A stretch of DNA of 64,000 nucleotides from Butyrivibrio sp. LC3010. Lineage in GTDB: Bacteria > Bacillota > Clostridia > Lachnospirales > Lachnospiraceae. Of the stretch, positions 1 to 8,167 are shown one piece after another. The notes beneath the pieces are model-generated. The model saw only the letters and a list, made by a program, of their open reading frames with translations. It made no database searches and was not told the DNA's origin. The stretch's first letter is position 1. Each line of letters opens with the position of its first letter. The stretch spans positions 62,001 through 126,000 of the forward strand of contig NZ_AUJU01000002.1 in NCBI RefSeq assembly GCF_000424385.1, written 5' to 3'. The position numbers were made by a program, and so were the translations under genes.

Positions 1-2
1 AG

Positions 3-998
3 ATTTTCGAGAGTAAAGAAACTTATGAAAAGATTTTCCAGATTCTTTCTGACCTGGAAATCGATTGCTTCATCTACATCGGTGGCAATGATTCTATGGA
101 TACCATCAAGAAGCTTTCGGATTATGCAATTATTTCCGGATCTTCTGTAAGATTTGTTGGATGTCCCAAGACCATTGATAATGATCTGGCTCTTACTGAT
201 CATACGCCCGGTTATGGATCAGCAGCAAAGTATATCGGAACTTCTGTAAAAGAAATTATCCGTGATGGATGGAGTCTTGAAACTGAGCATGGTCAGGTTG
301 TTATTGTTGAGATCATGGGTAGAAATGCAGGATGGCTCACAGGTTCAGCAGCTCTTTCAAGAGGTGAAGACTGTGATGGTCCCGATGCTATTTATCTTCC
401 TGAGCTTCCTTTCGATGTTAAAAAGTTCATCGATAAGGTTAAGAAGCTGCTGAAGGAGAAAGCAAACGTAGTTATTGCAATTTCCGAAGGTATACATGAC
501 AAAGATGGTAAGTATATTAGTGAGTATGACAACGGCGTTGAATATGTAGATGCATTTGGTCATAAACAGCTTACCGGTACTGCCAGATATCTTTGCACAG
601 TTCTCTCAACTGAAATTGGTTGTAAGACAAGAGCAATTGAGCTTTCAACTCTTCAGAGAGCTGCAAGTCACTGTGCTTCACGTGTTGATATCCTTGAAGC
701 TTATGAAGTTGGTGGTGCAGCTATGAAGGCTGCAGATGAAGGTGATAGCGGCAAGATGGTTGTTATCGAAAGACTTTCAGATGATCCTTATCAGGCAGGT
801 ACTGAAGTTAAGGATGTTCACAAGATTGCTAATGATGAGCGTCTTGTTCCCAGAGAATGGATCAATAAGGAAGGAACCTATGTAACAGATGAATTTATTA
901 CATATGTTCGTCCTCTTATTCAGGGTGATGTAGGTCCTATCATGGTAGATGGTATTCCGAGACATCTGTTTGTACCCGGATTCCAGGAACTGCTGTAA
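3..998 (+). CDS. pfp: Diphosphate-type 6-phosphofructokinase, 5' end outside window
   Basis: Phosphorylates fructose 6-phosphate at the committed step of glycolysis, in the cytoplasm. The reading frame is open from the left edge, so the N-terminal part is missing; about 331 residues are visible. Near the start is GGNDSMDT, where ATP-dependent enzymes have GGDGS; an Asp in place of that Gly, together with Lys in PKTIDNDL, is the pattern associated with pyrophosphate-dependent enzymes. MGRNAGW and a late ECDGPDA-like segment also fit the family. The donor preference (PPi rather than ATP) is inferred from these two positions. The gene ends just before a strong hairpin terminator, so it is probably the last gene of its transcript. 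Confidence 0.93.
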   Translation: MFESKETYEKIFQILSDLEIDCFIYIGGNDSMDTIKKLSDYAIISGSSVRFVGCPKTIDNDLALTDHTPGYGSAAKYIGTSVKEIIRDGWSLETEHGQVVIVEIMGRNAGWLTGSAALSRGEDCDGPDAIYLPELPFDVKKFIDKVKKLLKEKANVVIAISEGIHDKDGKYISEYDNGVEYVDAFGHKQLTGTARYLCTVLSTEIGCKTRAIELSTLQRAASHCASRVDILEAYEVGGAAMKAADEGDSGKMVVIERLSDDPYQAGTEVKDVHKIANDERLVPREWINKEGTYVTDEFITYVRPLIQGDVGPIMVDGIPRHLFVPGFQELL

Positions 999-1060
999 GC
1001 CGATTCAAAGCCTGAAATAATTGACCAAAAAAAACTAAATATTTTAATTTTATATAATTA

Positions 1061-1100
1061 AAACTCCGATTATCAGTATAACAATAATCGGAGTTTTTTT
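1061..1100 (+). terminator. Rho-independent terminator after phosphofructokinase
   Basis: A 13-bp stem (AAACTCCGATTAT pairing with ATAATCGGAGTTT) is followed by a run of T. It sits between the convergent phosphofructokinase and recombinase genes and mainly serves the plus strand. Confidence 0.9.
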
Positions 1101-1106
1101 ATTTTA

Positions 1107-2162
1107 TCAATTACTGTATGGATCAATTGTAGCTGCACGACGTCTGTGTTCTTCTTCAATAGCAGCGTAGTGCTTAGCTGTTGTATTTATATCCTTATGG
1201 CCAAGAACATCAGCAACCAGTCTGATATCACCGGTTTCACGATAAAGAGCAGTACCATATGTGCTTCTCATTTTATGTGGAGTAAGCTTTTTTCCGGGTA
1301 CAGCCATTTGTGTGTACTTTTTTACCATGAGTTCGACACTTCTGACAGTTATTCTGCTTTTCCTAAGCGATAAGAATAAGGCTTTTTCTTTATCATTGGA
1401 CATAAGAGACGGTCTTTCAAATTCAATATATTCTTTTAGTGCTTCAGCAGTATTTCTGTTAAAGTATAAAATCTGTGTATTACCACCTTTACGAACTACA
1501 CTAAAGGAATTCTCGTCAAAATTGATATCATCAACATCAAGTCCAACACATTCTGATACACGAATACCCGTATTCAAAAGGAGAGTAAATATAGCAGTAT
1601 CCCGTAAATTAGTTTTTTCACATAATGAACGCTGACGGGCTGAAACCTTGATTTCAGTGTTTATCACAGTGTCCATAAGAGTATTAACCTCTTCGGAATT
1701 CATTCTGATAATATCTTTCTTGGGTGTTTTTTTACGCTTCGCAGCACCAAGAGTAGGATTATTCTTAAGATAATGATGCTGGCACATGAATTCATAGAAA
1801 CCACGCACTGCAGACATTCTTCTTGCGATACCTTTTTCTTTATTTATGTGCTTATTTTCTCCATTATTAAAGGAAAGATATCTCTGAAACTCATTAATAT
1901 CCTCAAATGAAAGTCGATCAAGTAGTTCTAATTCAATATTCTTTATTTCTACAATATCTTTTAGTAAAGGATTGCGTTCCTTAAGAAATTGAAAGAATGT
2001 AATAAGATCGTATGCATAGGAGATAACTGTGTTAATCTGCGACGTAAGCTCTTTGTCGTCCAGGAAAGGGATACAATACACAGGTAGAATATCTTCCAGT
2101 GTATGAAGCTTCTCCAAGCGTTTTAAATGAAGTTTTTTATTATATTCTGAGTCTGCCCCCAT
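1107..2162 (-). CDS. Tyrosine recombinase, XerS-like
   Basis: A 351-residue site-specific tyrosine recombinase. The N-terminal half is a SAM-like core-binding domain (about residues 10-160). The C-terminal half carries the catalytic set: Arg in NTGIRVSEC, Lys in RKGGNT, HKMR (His and Arg), His in LGHKDINTT and the nucleophilic Tyr in AKHY. Length and N-terminal layout resemble the single-recombinase XerS type that resolves chromosome dimers rather than the 300-residue XerC/XerD type; that assignment is an inference. The start is supported by AGGAGGAG about 8 bases upstream. No phage or excisionase genes are adjacent, which favours a housekeeping role over an integrase. Confidence 0.85.
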   Translation of the reverse strand: MGADSEYNKKLHLKRLEKLHTLEDILPVYCIPFLDDKELTSQINTVISYAYDLITFFQFLKERNPLLKDIVEIKNIELELLDRLSFEDINEFQRYLSFNNGENKHINKEKGIARRMSAVRGFYEFMCQHHYLKNNPTLGAAKRKKTPKKDIIRMNSEEVNTLMDTVINTEIKVSARQRSLCEKTNLRDTAIFTLLLNTGIRVSECVGLDVDDINFDENSFSVVRKGGNTQILYFNRNTAEALKEYIEFERPSLMSNDKEKALFLSLRKSRITVRSVELMVKKYTQMAVPGKKLTPHKMRSTYGTALYRETGDIRLVADVLGHKDINTTAKHYAAIEEEHRRRAATIDPYSN

Positions 2163-2231
2163 AACTTTAACTCCTCCTATTATTTTTGCTAATGCATCGT
2201 TTCTTAAATAGCCGGACTATTGAGCGTCCAA

Positions 2232-2413
2232 AGGACATACGCTAGTGTTTTGTCTGGGTGACTTTTGATTTAATTACGAAGTATCATTCTCAATAGGCTA
2301 GGAATCTGAATGAGTCGTAGCGGTGGCTACGGCGATTGAAGATGACGAAGCGTATTGAGAATTAGACAAGTAATTTATCAAATTGTCATTCAGACAAGAC
2401 ACTAGTGGCATCC
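2232..2413. repeat. Long imperfect inverted repeat, MITE-like element
   Basis: About 180 bp that is nearly self-complementary throughout. The outer arms start GCTAGTGTTTTGTCTGGGTG on the left and read ACTAGTGTCTTGTCTGAATG from the right end inward. Similarity continues through TTTGATTTAATTAC versus TTTGATAAATTAC and CATTCTCAATAGG versus TAATTCTCAATACG. At the centre is a hairpin, CGTAGC-GGTG-GCTACG. No coding potential was seen. Structure and size fit a miniature inverted-repeat element or a large structured intergenic repeat. Confidence 0.75.
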
Positions 2414-2479
2414 ATCTCTTCAAAAAAAACGGTACATACTAATTATATCATGACTGAAAATAGAAAATAAATTCTAACT

Positions 2480-2507
2480 AATTTCTAAATTATATACAAT
2501 AGTTAGA
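2480..2507. other. Possible dif-like site beside recombinase gene
   Basis: An AT-rich segment in which TTCTAACTA (from 2472) and TAGTTAGAA (to 2508) form a perfect 9-bp inverted repeat around TTTCTAAATTATATACAA. By eye it shares about two thirds of its positions with the Firmicutes dif consensus. Low composition complexity makes chance similarity easy, so this is only a candidate. Confidence 0.25.
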
Positions 2508-2613
2508 AAAGAAAAATAAATATTTCTAATTATCCTAAAAATTGTATTTAATTTCTGCTTTATGATGTATAATAATCTTGTAAATAAAAAAACTTGTGAA
2601 GGAGGAGAAAATT

Positions 2614-3315
2614 ATGTGGACAAATGCTCAAATAAAAGCAAATGGTCTTGCAAATTTTAAGAAAAACAGATGGGCTTGTATTGTTGTTTCAATCATTCTG
2701 GGCATATGTGCTGGAGGAAGTGCAGGAGGTACTGCAAACAGCGCAAACAATGAGCAGATTAGAGATCAGTTTGCTAATCTTTCACCTGAAATTATTGCTG
2801 TTATTTTAGGTGTTGTAGGTGTTGCTTTTTTGATTGCGGTAGTTATCGATATTTTATTGTTTAATGTATTACAGGTAGGATGTCAGAAATTCTGTATTGT
2901 TAACAGAACTCAGGATAATGCACAGATTTCAGAAGTAACCTATGGTTTTAAAAGTAATTGGATGAATATTGTAAAGGTAATGTTTTTAAAAGATCTTTAT
3001 TTATGTCTTTGGTCATTACTCTGCTTTATTCCCGGAATCATTAAGTCATATTCTTACAGACTGGTTCCATATATACTTGCTGACAATCCTGATATGACAG
3101 CAAGTGAAGCTATTACACTTTCAAGAACAATGATGAATGGGCAGAAGATGAATGCTTTTATTTATGATCTTTCTTTCATCGGATGGTACATACTTGCTAT
3201 CATCACTTGCGGAATAGTTGGAGTTTTCTATTCATTCCCTTATAAGATGTGCTCTGATGCAGAGCTTTATACAGCTATTAAGGAAACCTTCAATCCTCAG
3301 CCTGAAAATGTTTGA
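2614..3315 (+). CDS. DUF975 family integral membrane protein
   Basis: A 233-residue membrane protein of unknown function. Three or four hydrophobic segments are visible (about residues 20-40, 60-90, 130-155 and 190-215). The signature LLCFIPGIIKSYSYRLVPY followed by ADNPDMTASEAITLS is typical of DUF975 proteins. I chose the ATG at 2614 because GGAGGAG lies 6 bases before it; the GTG 18 bases upstream overlaps that ribosome-binding site. A TATAAT at about 2568-2573 preceded by TG is a likely -10 element. The gene is monocistronic, ended by the hairpin at 3365-3400. Confidence 0.85.
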   Translation: MWTNAQIKANGLANFKKNRWACIVVSIILGICAGGSAGGTANSANNEQIRDQFANLSPEIIAVILGVVGVAFLIAVVIDILLFNVLQVGCQKFCIVNRTQDNAQISEVTYGFKSNWMNIVKVMFLKDLYLCLWSLLCFIPGIIKSYSYRLVPYILADNPDMTASEAITLSRTMMNGQKMNAFIYDLSFIGWYILAIITCGIVGVFYSFPYKMCSDAELYTAIKETFNPQPENV

Positions 3316-3364
3316 ACCAGTTTGTACTAAACTTAAAATATTTACTAAATGCACTGATTAAAAT

Positions 3365-3400
3365 AACGGTGTTGTCGCATTACTGTGACAGCACCGTTTT
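3365..3400. terminator. Bidirectional terminator between DUF975 gene and pepF
   Basis: The stem AACGGTGTTGTC pairs with GACAGCACCGTT (one mismatch) around a 10-base loop, with T-rich sequence following on the plus strand and A-rich sequence preceding it. The two flanking genes converge here. Confidence 0.8.
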
Positions 3401-3406
3401 ACTTAC

Positions 3407-5206
3407 TTATTTAAAAAGTTCTTCCATTTCTTCAAGTGCTTCTTCAAATACCTTGAGTGCATCTTCAATCGGCTTAGCAGTTGTAAGATCTACTCCGGCT
3501 ATCTTCAGAAGGCTTACAGGATCCTGTGTGCATCCACTCTTTAAGAATTTTTTGTACTGCTCAACAGCACTGCTTCCTTCATCAAGGATCTTTTTAGCGA
3601 TTGAAACAGCTGCAGCAAAGCTTGTAGCATACTGATAAACATAGAAATTGTAGTAGAAATGAGGTATTCTGCACCATTCATATGCAATCTGAGGATCAGA
3701 AACCATATTCTCTCCAAAGTATTCTTTGTTCAGGTTGTAGTAGACTTCTGATAAAGATTCTGCTGTAAGAGGCTCACTATTTTCAGCCATTTCATTTGTT
3801 TTTCTTTCAAATTCCTCAAACATGGTCTGTCTGTACATTGTTGACTTGAAGCTCTCAAGGAAATGATTGATGATATACGCCTTTTCCTCTTTGCTCTTGG
3901 CATTATCTTTAAGATAATGGTAGAGAAGTACTTCATTTGTAGTAGATGCTACTTCAGCAACAAAAATCTTATAGTCTGCATTCCAGATGCTCTGCTCATG
4001 CTCTGAATACCAGGTGTGCATTGAGTGACCCATTTCATGAACAAGAGTAAATACATCTTCAAGTGTATTGTTGTAGTTAAGAAGCATATAGGGATGAACG
4101 CCGTAAGCACCGCTGCTATATGCACCGCTTCTTTTTCCTTCGTTCTCTACAACGTCAATCCAACGACTTTCATAGGCTTCCTTTACGATATTAAGATATT
4201 CATCGCCAAGAGGTGCAAGAGCCTTAAGAGAGATGTCTTTTGCCTCATCATAGCTTACTTGCATATCAAAATCACTTATCATTGAAACATATACATCATA
4301 CATATGCAGTTCATCGACACCGAGAAGCTTTTTACGAAGAGCAACATATCTATGCATCTTGTCAAAACCATTATGTATGGATTCGATAAGTCTGTCACAG
4401 ACCTTAGGATCTACATTATTCTCATCAACAGCTGCTTCGAAATTGGAATTATATTTTCTTGCTTTAGCATTGAATATTCTGGTCTTAACTTCACCATCAT
4501 AGAGAGCAGCCCAGGTATTTTTGAACTCTTCATATCTGCCATAGAATGCTTCAAATGCTTTCTTTCTAAGGTCTCTGTCTTTTGACATCTGAACAGGTAC
4601 AAACCTGCCGTTTGAAAGAACAACTTCATTTCCTTCTGAATCAGTAACACTGGGGAATTTTAAATCAGCATCGGATAGCATATTAAAGCCGTTATAGGGA
4701 GTGCGTCCCATTTCACCTGCTGAAGCGATCAGCTGTTCAAGTTCCTTGCTGAGAATATGGTCTTTAAGCCTTCTTATTTCCCTGATCTTTAATTCATAAT
4801 TTTTAAGCTCCGGTTCTTCTTCATAAAAAGAGGAGAGTTTATCATCAGAAATAGAAAGTATCTCAGGCTCTACAAAAGAAGCCTTCTCTTCAATCTGAAT
4901 ATTAGCTGAAGTAGCCCTCTGATTCATTCCGTTATATTTGGAATTTGCAGTGTCCTCATCGTGCCTCATATGGGCATAGCCATAGAATTTACTTGTCAGA
5001 AGGTCAGCCTTCTCATAGAGCTTAAGTGCCTCTAAAAGCGCCTTAGAACTATCTGAGAGCTTTCCATTATATTCTGATAACTTATCAGCTATTGAGAGGG
5101 CCTCCTTTACGTCTGCCTCCCAAAGATCCTCATTTTCATAAATATCCTCAAGTCGCCATGTAAGTGACATGTCAACTTCTTGTCTTTTTGGTAATTTTCC
5201 TTGCAT
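3407..5206 (-). CDS. pepF: Oligoendopeptidase F, zinc metallopeptidase M3B
   Basis: A 599-residue cytoplasmic peptidase that cleaves medium-length peptides. The zinc-binding HExxH motif is at about residue 390 (VHEMGHSMHTWYS), with the third ligand expected in the following helix (FVAEVASTTNEVLL). The N-terminal PepF helical domain and overall length match the family. AGGAG is placed 6-8 bases before the ATG. The gene is divergent from malic enzyme across a 157-bp spacer and ends at a hairpin shared with the convergent DUF975 gene. Confidence 0.95.
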   Translation of the reverse strand: MQGKLPKRQEVDMSLTWRLEDIYENEDLWEADVKEALSIADKLSEYNGKLSDSSKALLEALKLYEKADLLTSKFYGYAHMRHDEDTANSKYNGMNQRATSANIQIEEKASFVEPEILSISDDKLSSFYEEEPELKNYELKIREIRRLKDHILSKELEQLIASAGEMGRTPYNGFNMLSDADLKFPSVTDSEGNEVVLSNGRFVPVQMSKDRDLRKKAFEAFYGRYEEFKNTWAALYDGEVKTRIFNAKARKYNSNFEAAVDENNVDPKVCDRLIESIHNGFDKMHRYVALRKKLLGVDELHMYDVYVSMISDFDMQVSYDEAKDISLKALAPLGDEYLNIVKEAYESRWIDVVENEGKRSGAYSSGAYGVHPYMLLNYNNTLEDVFTLVHEMGHSMHTWYSEHEQSIWNADYKIFVAEVASTTNEVLLYHYLKDNAKSKEEKAYIINHFLESFKSTMYRQTMFEEFERKTNEMAENSEPLTAESLSEVYYNLNKEYFGENMVSDPQIAYEWCRIPHFYYNFYVYQYATSFAAAVSIAKKILDEGSSAVEQYKKFLKSGCTQDPVSLLKIAGVDLTTAKPIEDALKVFEEALEEMEELFK

Positions 5207-5288
5207 TTAGTTATTCTCCTTATTATTATTTAATAATGAGCTAATTATAGCCCAATTGTATGTATACGTGTATATTTCTAATGACGCA

Positions 5289-5317
5289 TTGCACCCAATT
5301 AGTATACCAGAATATAT
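5289..5317 (+). promoter_or_regulatory. Candidate sigma-A promoter of malic enzyme gene
   Basis: TTGCAC and ATATAT are separated by 17 bases, about 45 bases before the malic enzyme start. The -10 match is modest, so this is a candidate only. Confidence 0.4.
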
Positions 5318-5363
5318 CCAATTGGAGAACACAATTAAAAATACTTAAGAGGAGAATTTATCT

Positions 5364-6533
5364 ATGAACTATGCTGAAGAATCCCTTAGATTACATGGAG
5401 AGTGGCAGGGAAAAATAGAAGTAGTATCAAGAGTAAAGGTTGAAAATAAAGAGGATCTTTCTTTAGCCTATACACCCGGTGTTGCACAACCTTGCCTTGA
5501 GATACAGAAGGATTATGATAAGTCATATACACTTACAAGACGTCATAACCTTGTAGCTGTAATAACAGACGGAACTGCTGTTCTTGGTCTTGGCGATATC
5601 GGTCCTGAGGCAGGTATGCCTGTAATGGAAGGTAAATGTGCATTATTTAAAGAGTTTGCAGATGTGGATGCTTTTCCCATCTGTATCAGAAGCAAGGACG
5701 TAGATGAAATAGTTCGATCAATATATCTTATTTCAGGTTCTTTTGGCGGCATAAATCTTGAGGATATAGCTGCACCCAGATGCTTTGAGATTGAGAGAAA
5801 GCTTAAGGAAATTTGCGATATTCCCGTATTTCATGATGATCAGCATGGAACAGCAGTTGTTGTAGGCGCAGCTCTTATAAATGCTCTTCGCGTAGTAAAA
5901 AAAGAATTATCTGAAGCAAAAGTCGTAATAAATGGATCCGGATCTGCAGGTATTGCAATAGGAAAGCATCTTATGAACCTTGGTGTAAAGCATCTTAAAA
6001 TGGTAGACAGATTCGGCATACTCTGTGAAGGAATTGAAATGAATTCTGCTCAGGAAGAGATGGCGCAAAAGACAAACCCTGAAAAGTTCTCAGGATCTCT
6101 TGCAGATGCCATGAAAGGTGCCGATGTATTTATAGGTGTCAGTGCTCCTCACATAGTATCTAAGGATATGATTAAATCCATGGCTGAAGGCGCTATTGTA
6201 TTCCCTATGGCTAATCCTGTTCCTGAAATCGAGCCTGATGAGGCACTTGAAGCAGGCGCAGCAGTTGTTGGTACAGGCAGAAGTGATCATCCGAACCAGA
6301 TAAATAATGTACTTTGTTTCCCCGGACTTTTCAGAGGTGCGCTTGATGTTCGTGCCAAGGATATTACAGAAGAGATGAAGCAGGCCGCATCCTATGCACT
6401 TGCAGACCTTGTTTCTCCTGAAGAACTTAATGATAAATATATTCTTCCTCTTGCCTTTGATAAGAGAGTCGGAAAAGCCGTTGCAGATGCAGTAGCTAAG
6501 GCTGCTCGTGAATGCGGCGTAGCAAGAATATAA
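5364..6533 (+). CDS. NAD(P)-dependent malic enzyme
   Basis: Oxidatively decarboxylates malate to pyruvate, linking C4 acids to pyruvate in the cytoplasm. The 389 residues correspond to the short bacterial form without a phosphotransacetylase tail. Visible motifs are the Tyr-containing LAYTPGVAQPC, GLGDIGPEAGMPVMEGK, the metal-binding Asp pair in FHDDQHGTA, and the Rossmann nucleotide-binding NGSGSAGIAIG at about residue 190. AGAGGAG precedes the ATG at good spacing. It is monocistronic, with its own promoter candidate and terminator. Confidence 0.93.
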   Translation: MNYAEESLRLHGEWQGKIEVVSRVKVENKEDLSLAYTPGVAQPCLEIQKDYDKSYTLTRRHNLVAVITDGTAVLGLGDIGPEAGMPVMEGKCALFKEFADVDAFPICIRSKDVDEIVRSIYLISGSFGGINLEDIAAPRCFEIERKLKEICDIPVFHDDQHGTAVVVGAALINALRVVKKELSEAKVVINGSGSAGIAIGKHLMNLGVKHLKMVDRFGILCEGIEMNSAQEEMAQKTNPEKFSGSLADAMKGADVFIGVSAPHIVSKDMIKSMAEGAIVFPMANPVPEIEPDEALEAGAAVVGTGRSDHPNQINNVLCFPGLFRGALDVRAKDITEEMKQAASYALADLVSPEELNDKYILPLAFDKRVGKAVADAVAKAARECGVARI

Positions 6534-6560
6534 TACTTCTTTTCATAACAAATAATTATT

Positions 6561-6600
6561 GAGTCCAAAATGTGCTCGTCGCATTTGGGGCTCTTTTTTT
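6561..6600 (+). terminator. Terminator after malic enzyme
   Basis: GAGTCCAAAATGTGC pairs imperfectly with GCATTTGGGGCTC and is followed by seven T. The REP-like repeat begins immediately after the T run. Confidence 0.85.
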
Positions 6601-6656
6601 ATTCAATAGTAAATTCCTTCGGATTTCCTATTGAATAAAAAGCGCTCCGCTGTGGA
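6601..6656 (+). repeat. REP-like palindrome with conserved CGCTCCGCT tail, copy A
   Basis: The stem ATTCAATAG...CTATTGAAT surrounds an inner palindrome AAATTCCTTCGGATTT. It is followed by AAAAAGCGCTCCGCTGTGGA. A second copy on the minus strand at 59671-59725 has the same inner sequence and tail but a different stem sequence that still pairs. Both copies start directly after the T run of a terminator. Confidence 0.75.
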
Positions 6657-6661
6657 TGCGA

Positions 6662-6733
6662 CTGGTGCGCAGATGAATTTTGCAAGCTAAAGCTTGCGCG
6701 CACCAGCGCGCAAAGAGTCGCGAGCGACTCTTT
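6662..6733. repeat. GC-rich nested hairpins
   Basis: CTGGTGCGC (6662-6670) pairs with GCGCACCAG (6698-6706) around an inner GCAAGC-taaa-GCTTGC stem. It is followed at once by a perfect AAAGAGTCG-CGAG-CGACTCTTT hairpin. GC content is far above the surrounding sequence. The repeats carry no credible start codon context, and the next gene starts more than 100 bases later. Confidence 0.6.
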
Positions 6734-6841
6734 GTTCTCTATAATGAAATTTTATTTTATAGCTTTTTAATAATTTTATTTGTTTCTTTCATTTATAATT
6801 TACATGGAAACATTGATGCAACTTATAGGGAGGAACTGCTT

Positions 6842-8020
6842 ATGTTTAGGAAAATTCTTGTAGTTTCATTAATTCTGACTTTGTCAGTCTCCATGAGTGC
6901 CTGTGGCTCGTCTAAGAAAAACGCCAAAGAAAATGTTCGCACAGAGATATCAGAGGGTAAACTAAAGGCTACATCGCAGGCTTCCAATGCATCCGCAAAA
7001 ACCGTAGAGACAGCAAGTAAAGGAACCGAAAAGGAGAGTATTAAAGCTGATGATAATTCAGTTTCAGGCTATTATAAACTAATAAAATTTATCTCTGAAG
7101 GCGAAGATATTACTGCAGAACTTTTAGAACTTCAGGATATGGGTTCCGGCATCTATATGATACTTAATGAAGATGGTACAGGATCTATTAACATGCTTGG
7201 AGAAATTACTGGTTTAAACTGGGATGACAAAGCTATTACTGTTCATGATGAGAGTGAAGATACTGTCACAGAGTATACTTTTGTAAATGGTGAGTTCACA
7301 CTTAAACAGGGAATAGATGAGATGGTCTTTGTAAAAATGACCGAGGATGAGATAAAAGCATATGAAAATGGTGATACCAATAAGACCATAGATCAGATTA
7401 CAGATGATATATTGGATTCTGCCTATGATGATGCCATGAATCAGATAGACGAAATAGCAGATGATGCAAAAGATACTATTGATGATGCAGCAGATGACGC
7501 TTCGAAAGAAATAGAAAAAGCATCAGAGGAGTTTGAAGATGCTTTGGATGGCGCTTCAACTTCGCTTAAGGGTTCATTATCCGTTACACCTAAATCTGCT
7601 GATAGTAGTGATAACACTGATACAGCGCAATTTGATTCATCATATCTACCTGATTTATCAACTTCAAAGCATAAAGATGCCGGATATTATGAGATAATGG
7701 CTTTTCAGGAGAATGGCACCACATACACAAAAGATCAATTAAAAAATGCTGGTGTTGAATTCGATATGATGCTTTGTCCTGATGGTAAAGGCTATGCGCA
7801 TTTTATCGGAACCTATTACGATTTATCCTGGGATGATGGGACAATATATGTTGCCACAGATGAAGGTCAGGAAAAAATGATATACTTTAGATCCGATTAT
7901 GATGGAAAACAGATAATAACAATTAGTGATTCCAATATTGCCATGGTATTTGAATATACCAAAGACGCTGATTCCACATATGAATGGCAAGGAAATTCAG
8001 GACTAAGAAGTACGAACTGA
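6842..8020 (+). CDS. Lipoprotein with two related beta-rich domains
   Basis: A 392-residue predicted cell-surface lipoprotein of unknown function. The N-terminus MFRKILVVSLILTLSVSMSACGSS is a signal peptide with lipobox SMSAC (lipidated Cys at about 19). Two domains of about 90 residues resemble each other: GYYKLIKF...GLNWDDKAITV and GYYEIMAF...DLSWDDGTIYV. They are joined by an acidic Asp/Ala-rich helical linker. I chose the ATG at 6842 because GGGAGG lies before it and the signal peptide starts there; the frame is open further upstream only across GC-rich hairpins. No partner gene is adjacent. Confidence 0.8.
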   Translation: MFRKILVVSLILTLSVSMSACGSSKKNAKENVRTEISEGKLKATSQASNASAKTVETASKGTEKESIKADDNSVSGYYKLIKFISEGEDITAELLELQDMGSGIYMILNEDGTGSINMLGEITGLNWDDKAITVHDESEDTVTEYTFVNGEFTLKQGIDEMVFVKMTEDEIKAYENGDTNKTIDQITDDILDSAYDDAMNQIDEIADDAKDTIDDAADDASKEIEKASEEFEDALDGASTSLKGSLSVTPKSADSSDNTDTAQFDSSYLPDLSTSKHKDAGYYEIMAFQENGTTYTKDQLKNAGVEFDMMLCPDGKGYAHFIGTYYDLSWDDGTIYVATDEGQEKMIYFRSDYDGKQIITISDSNIAMVFEYTKDADSTYEWQGNSGLRSTN

Positions 8021-8054
8021 TCAGGAACGGATAAAAAAGGGGCTGTGAAAAAAT

Positions 8055-8110
8055 GGATAATCAAACTTTTTGAGGGTTTGCCAAGCGTTTTGAGGGTCTG
8101 GTTTGAGGGT
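8055..8110 (+). repeat. Left end of element: inverted repeat plus TGAGGGT array
   Basis: TGAGGGT occurs at 8071-8077, 8091-8097 and 8104-8110, spaced 20 and 13 bases. The outermost copy is part of the terminal inverted repeat (TCAAACTTTTTGAGGGT). Confidence 0.7.
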
Positions 8111-8133
8111 CTGTATGTTGGAGCCATTTTAAT

Positions 8134-8157
8134 AGCCCACGGATTACTCCGCGGGCT
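8134..8157. terminator. Hairpin inside left part of the MATE element
   Basis: AGCCCACGG pairs with CCGCGGGCT around a 6-base loop, just downstream of the minus-strand 104-codon ORF. The following minus-strand sequence is only weakly T-rich. Confidence 0.45.
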
Positions 8158-8167
8158 GAGTTATAAG

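Noticed and set aside
1107-2162. A prophage or integrative element implied by the tyrosine recombinase
   Set aside because: No attachment-site repeats, excisionase, replication or structural genes lie nearby; a chromosomal Xer-type role is simpler.
3312-3635. A 107-codon plus-strand frame after the DUF975 gene
   Set aside because: It passes through the terminator and lies opposite pepF.
6680-6841. An in-frame upstream extension of the lipoprotein gene
   Set aside because: It runs across GC-rich hairpins, and the signal peptide and ribosome-binding site support the ATG at 6842.
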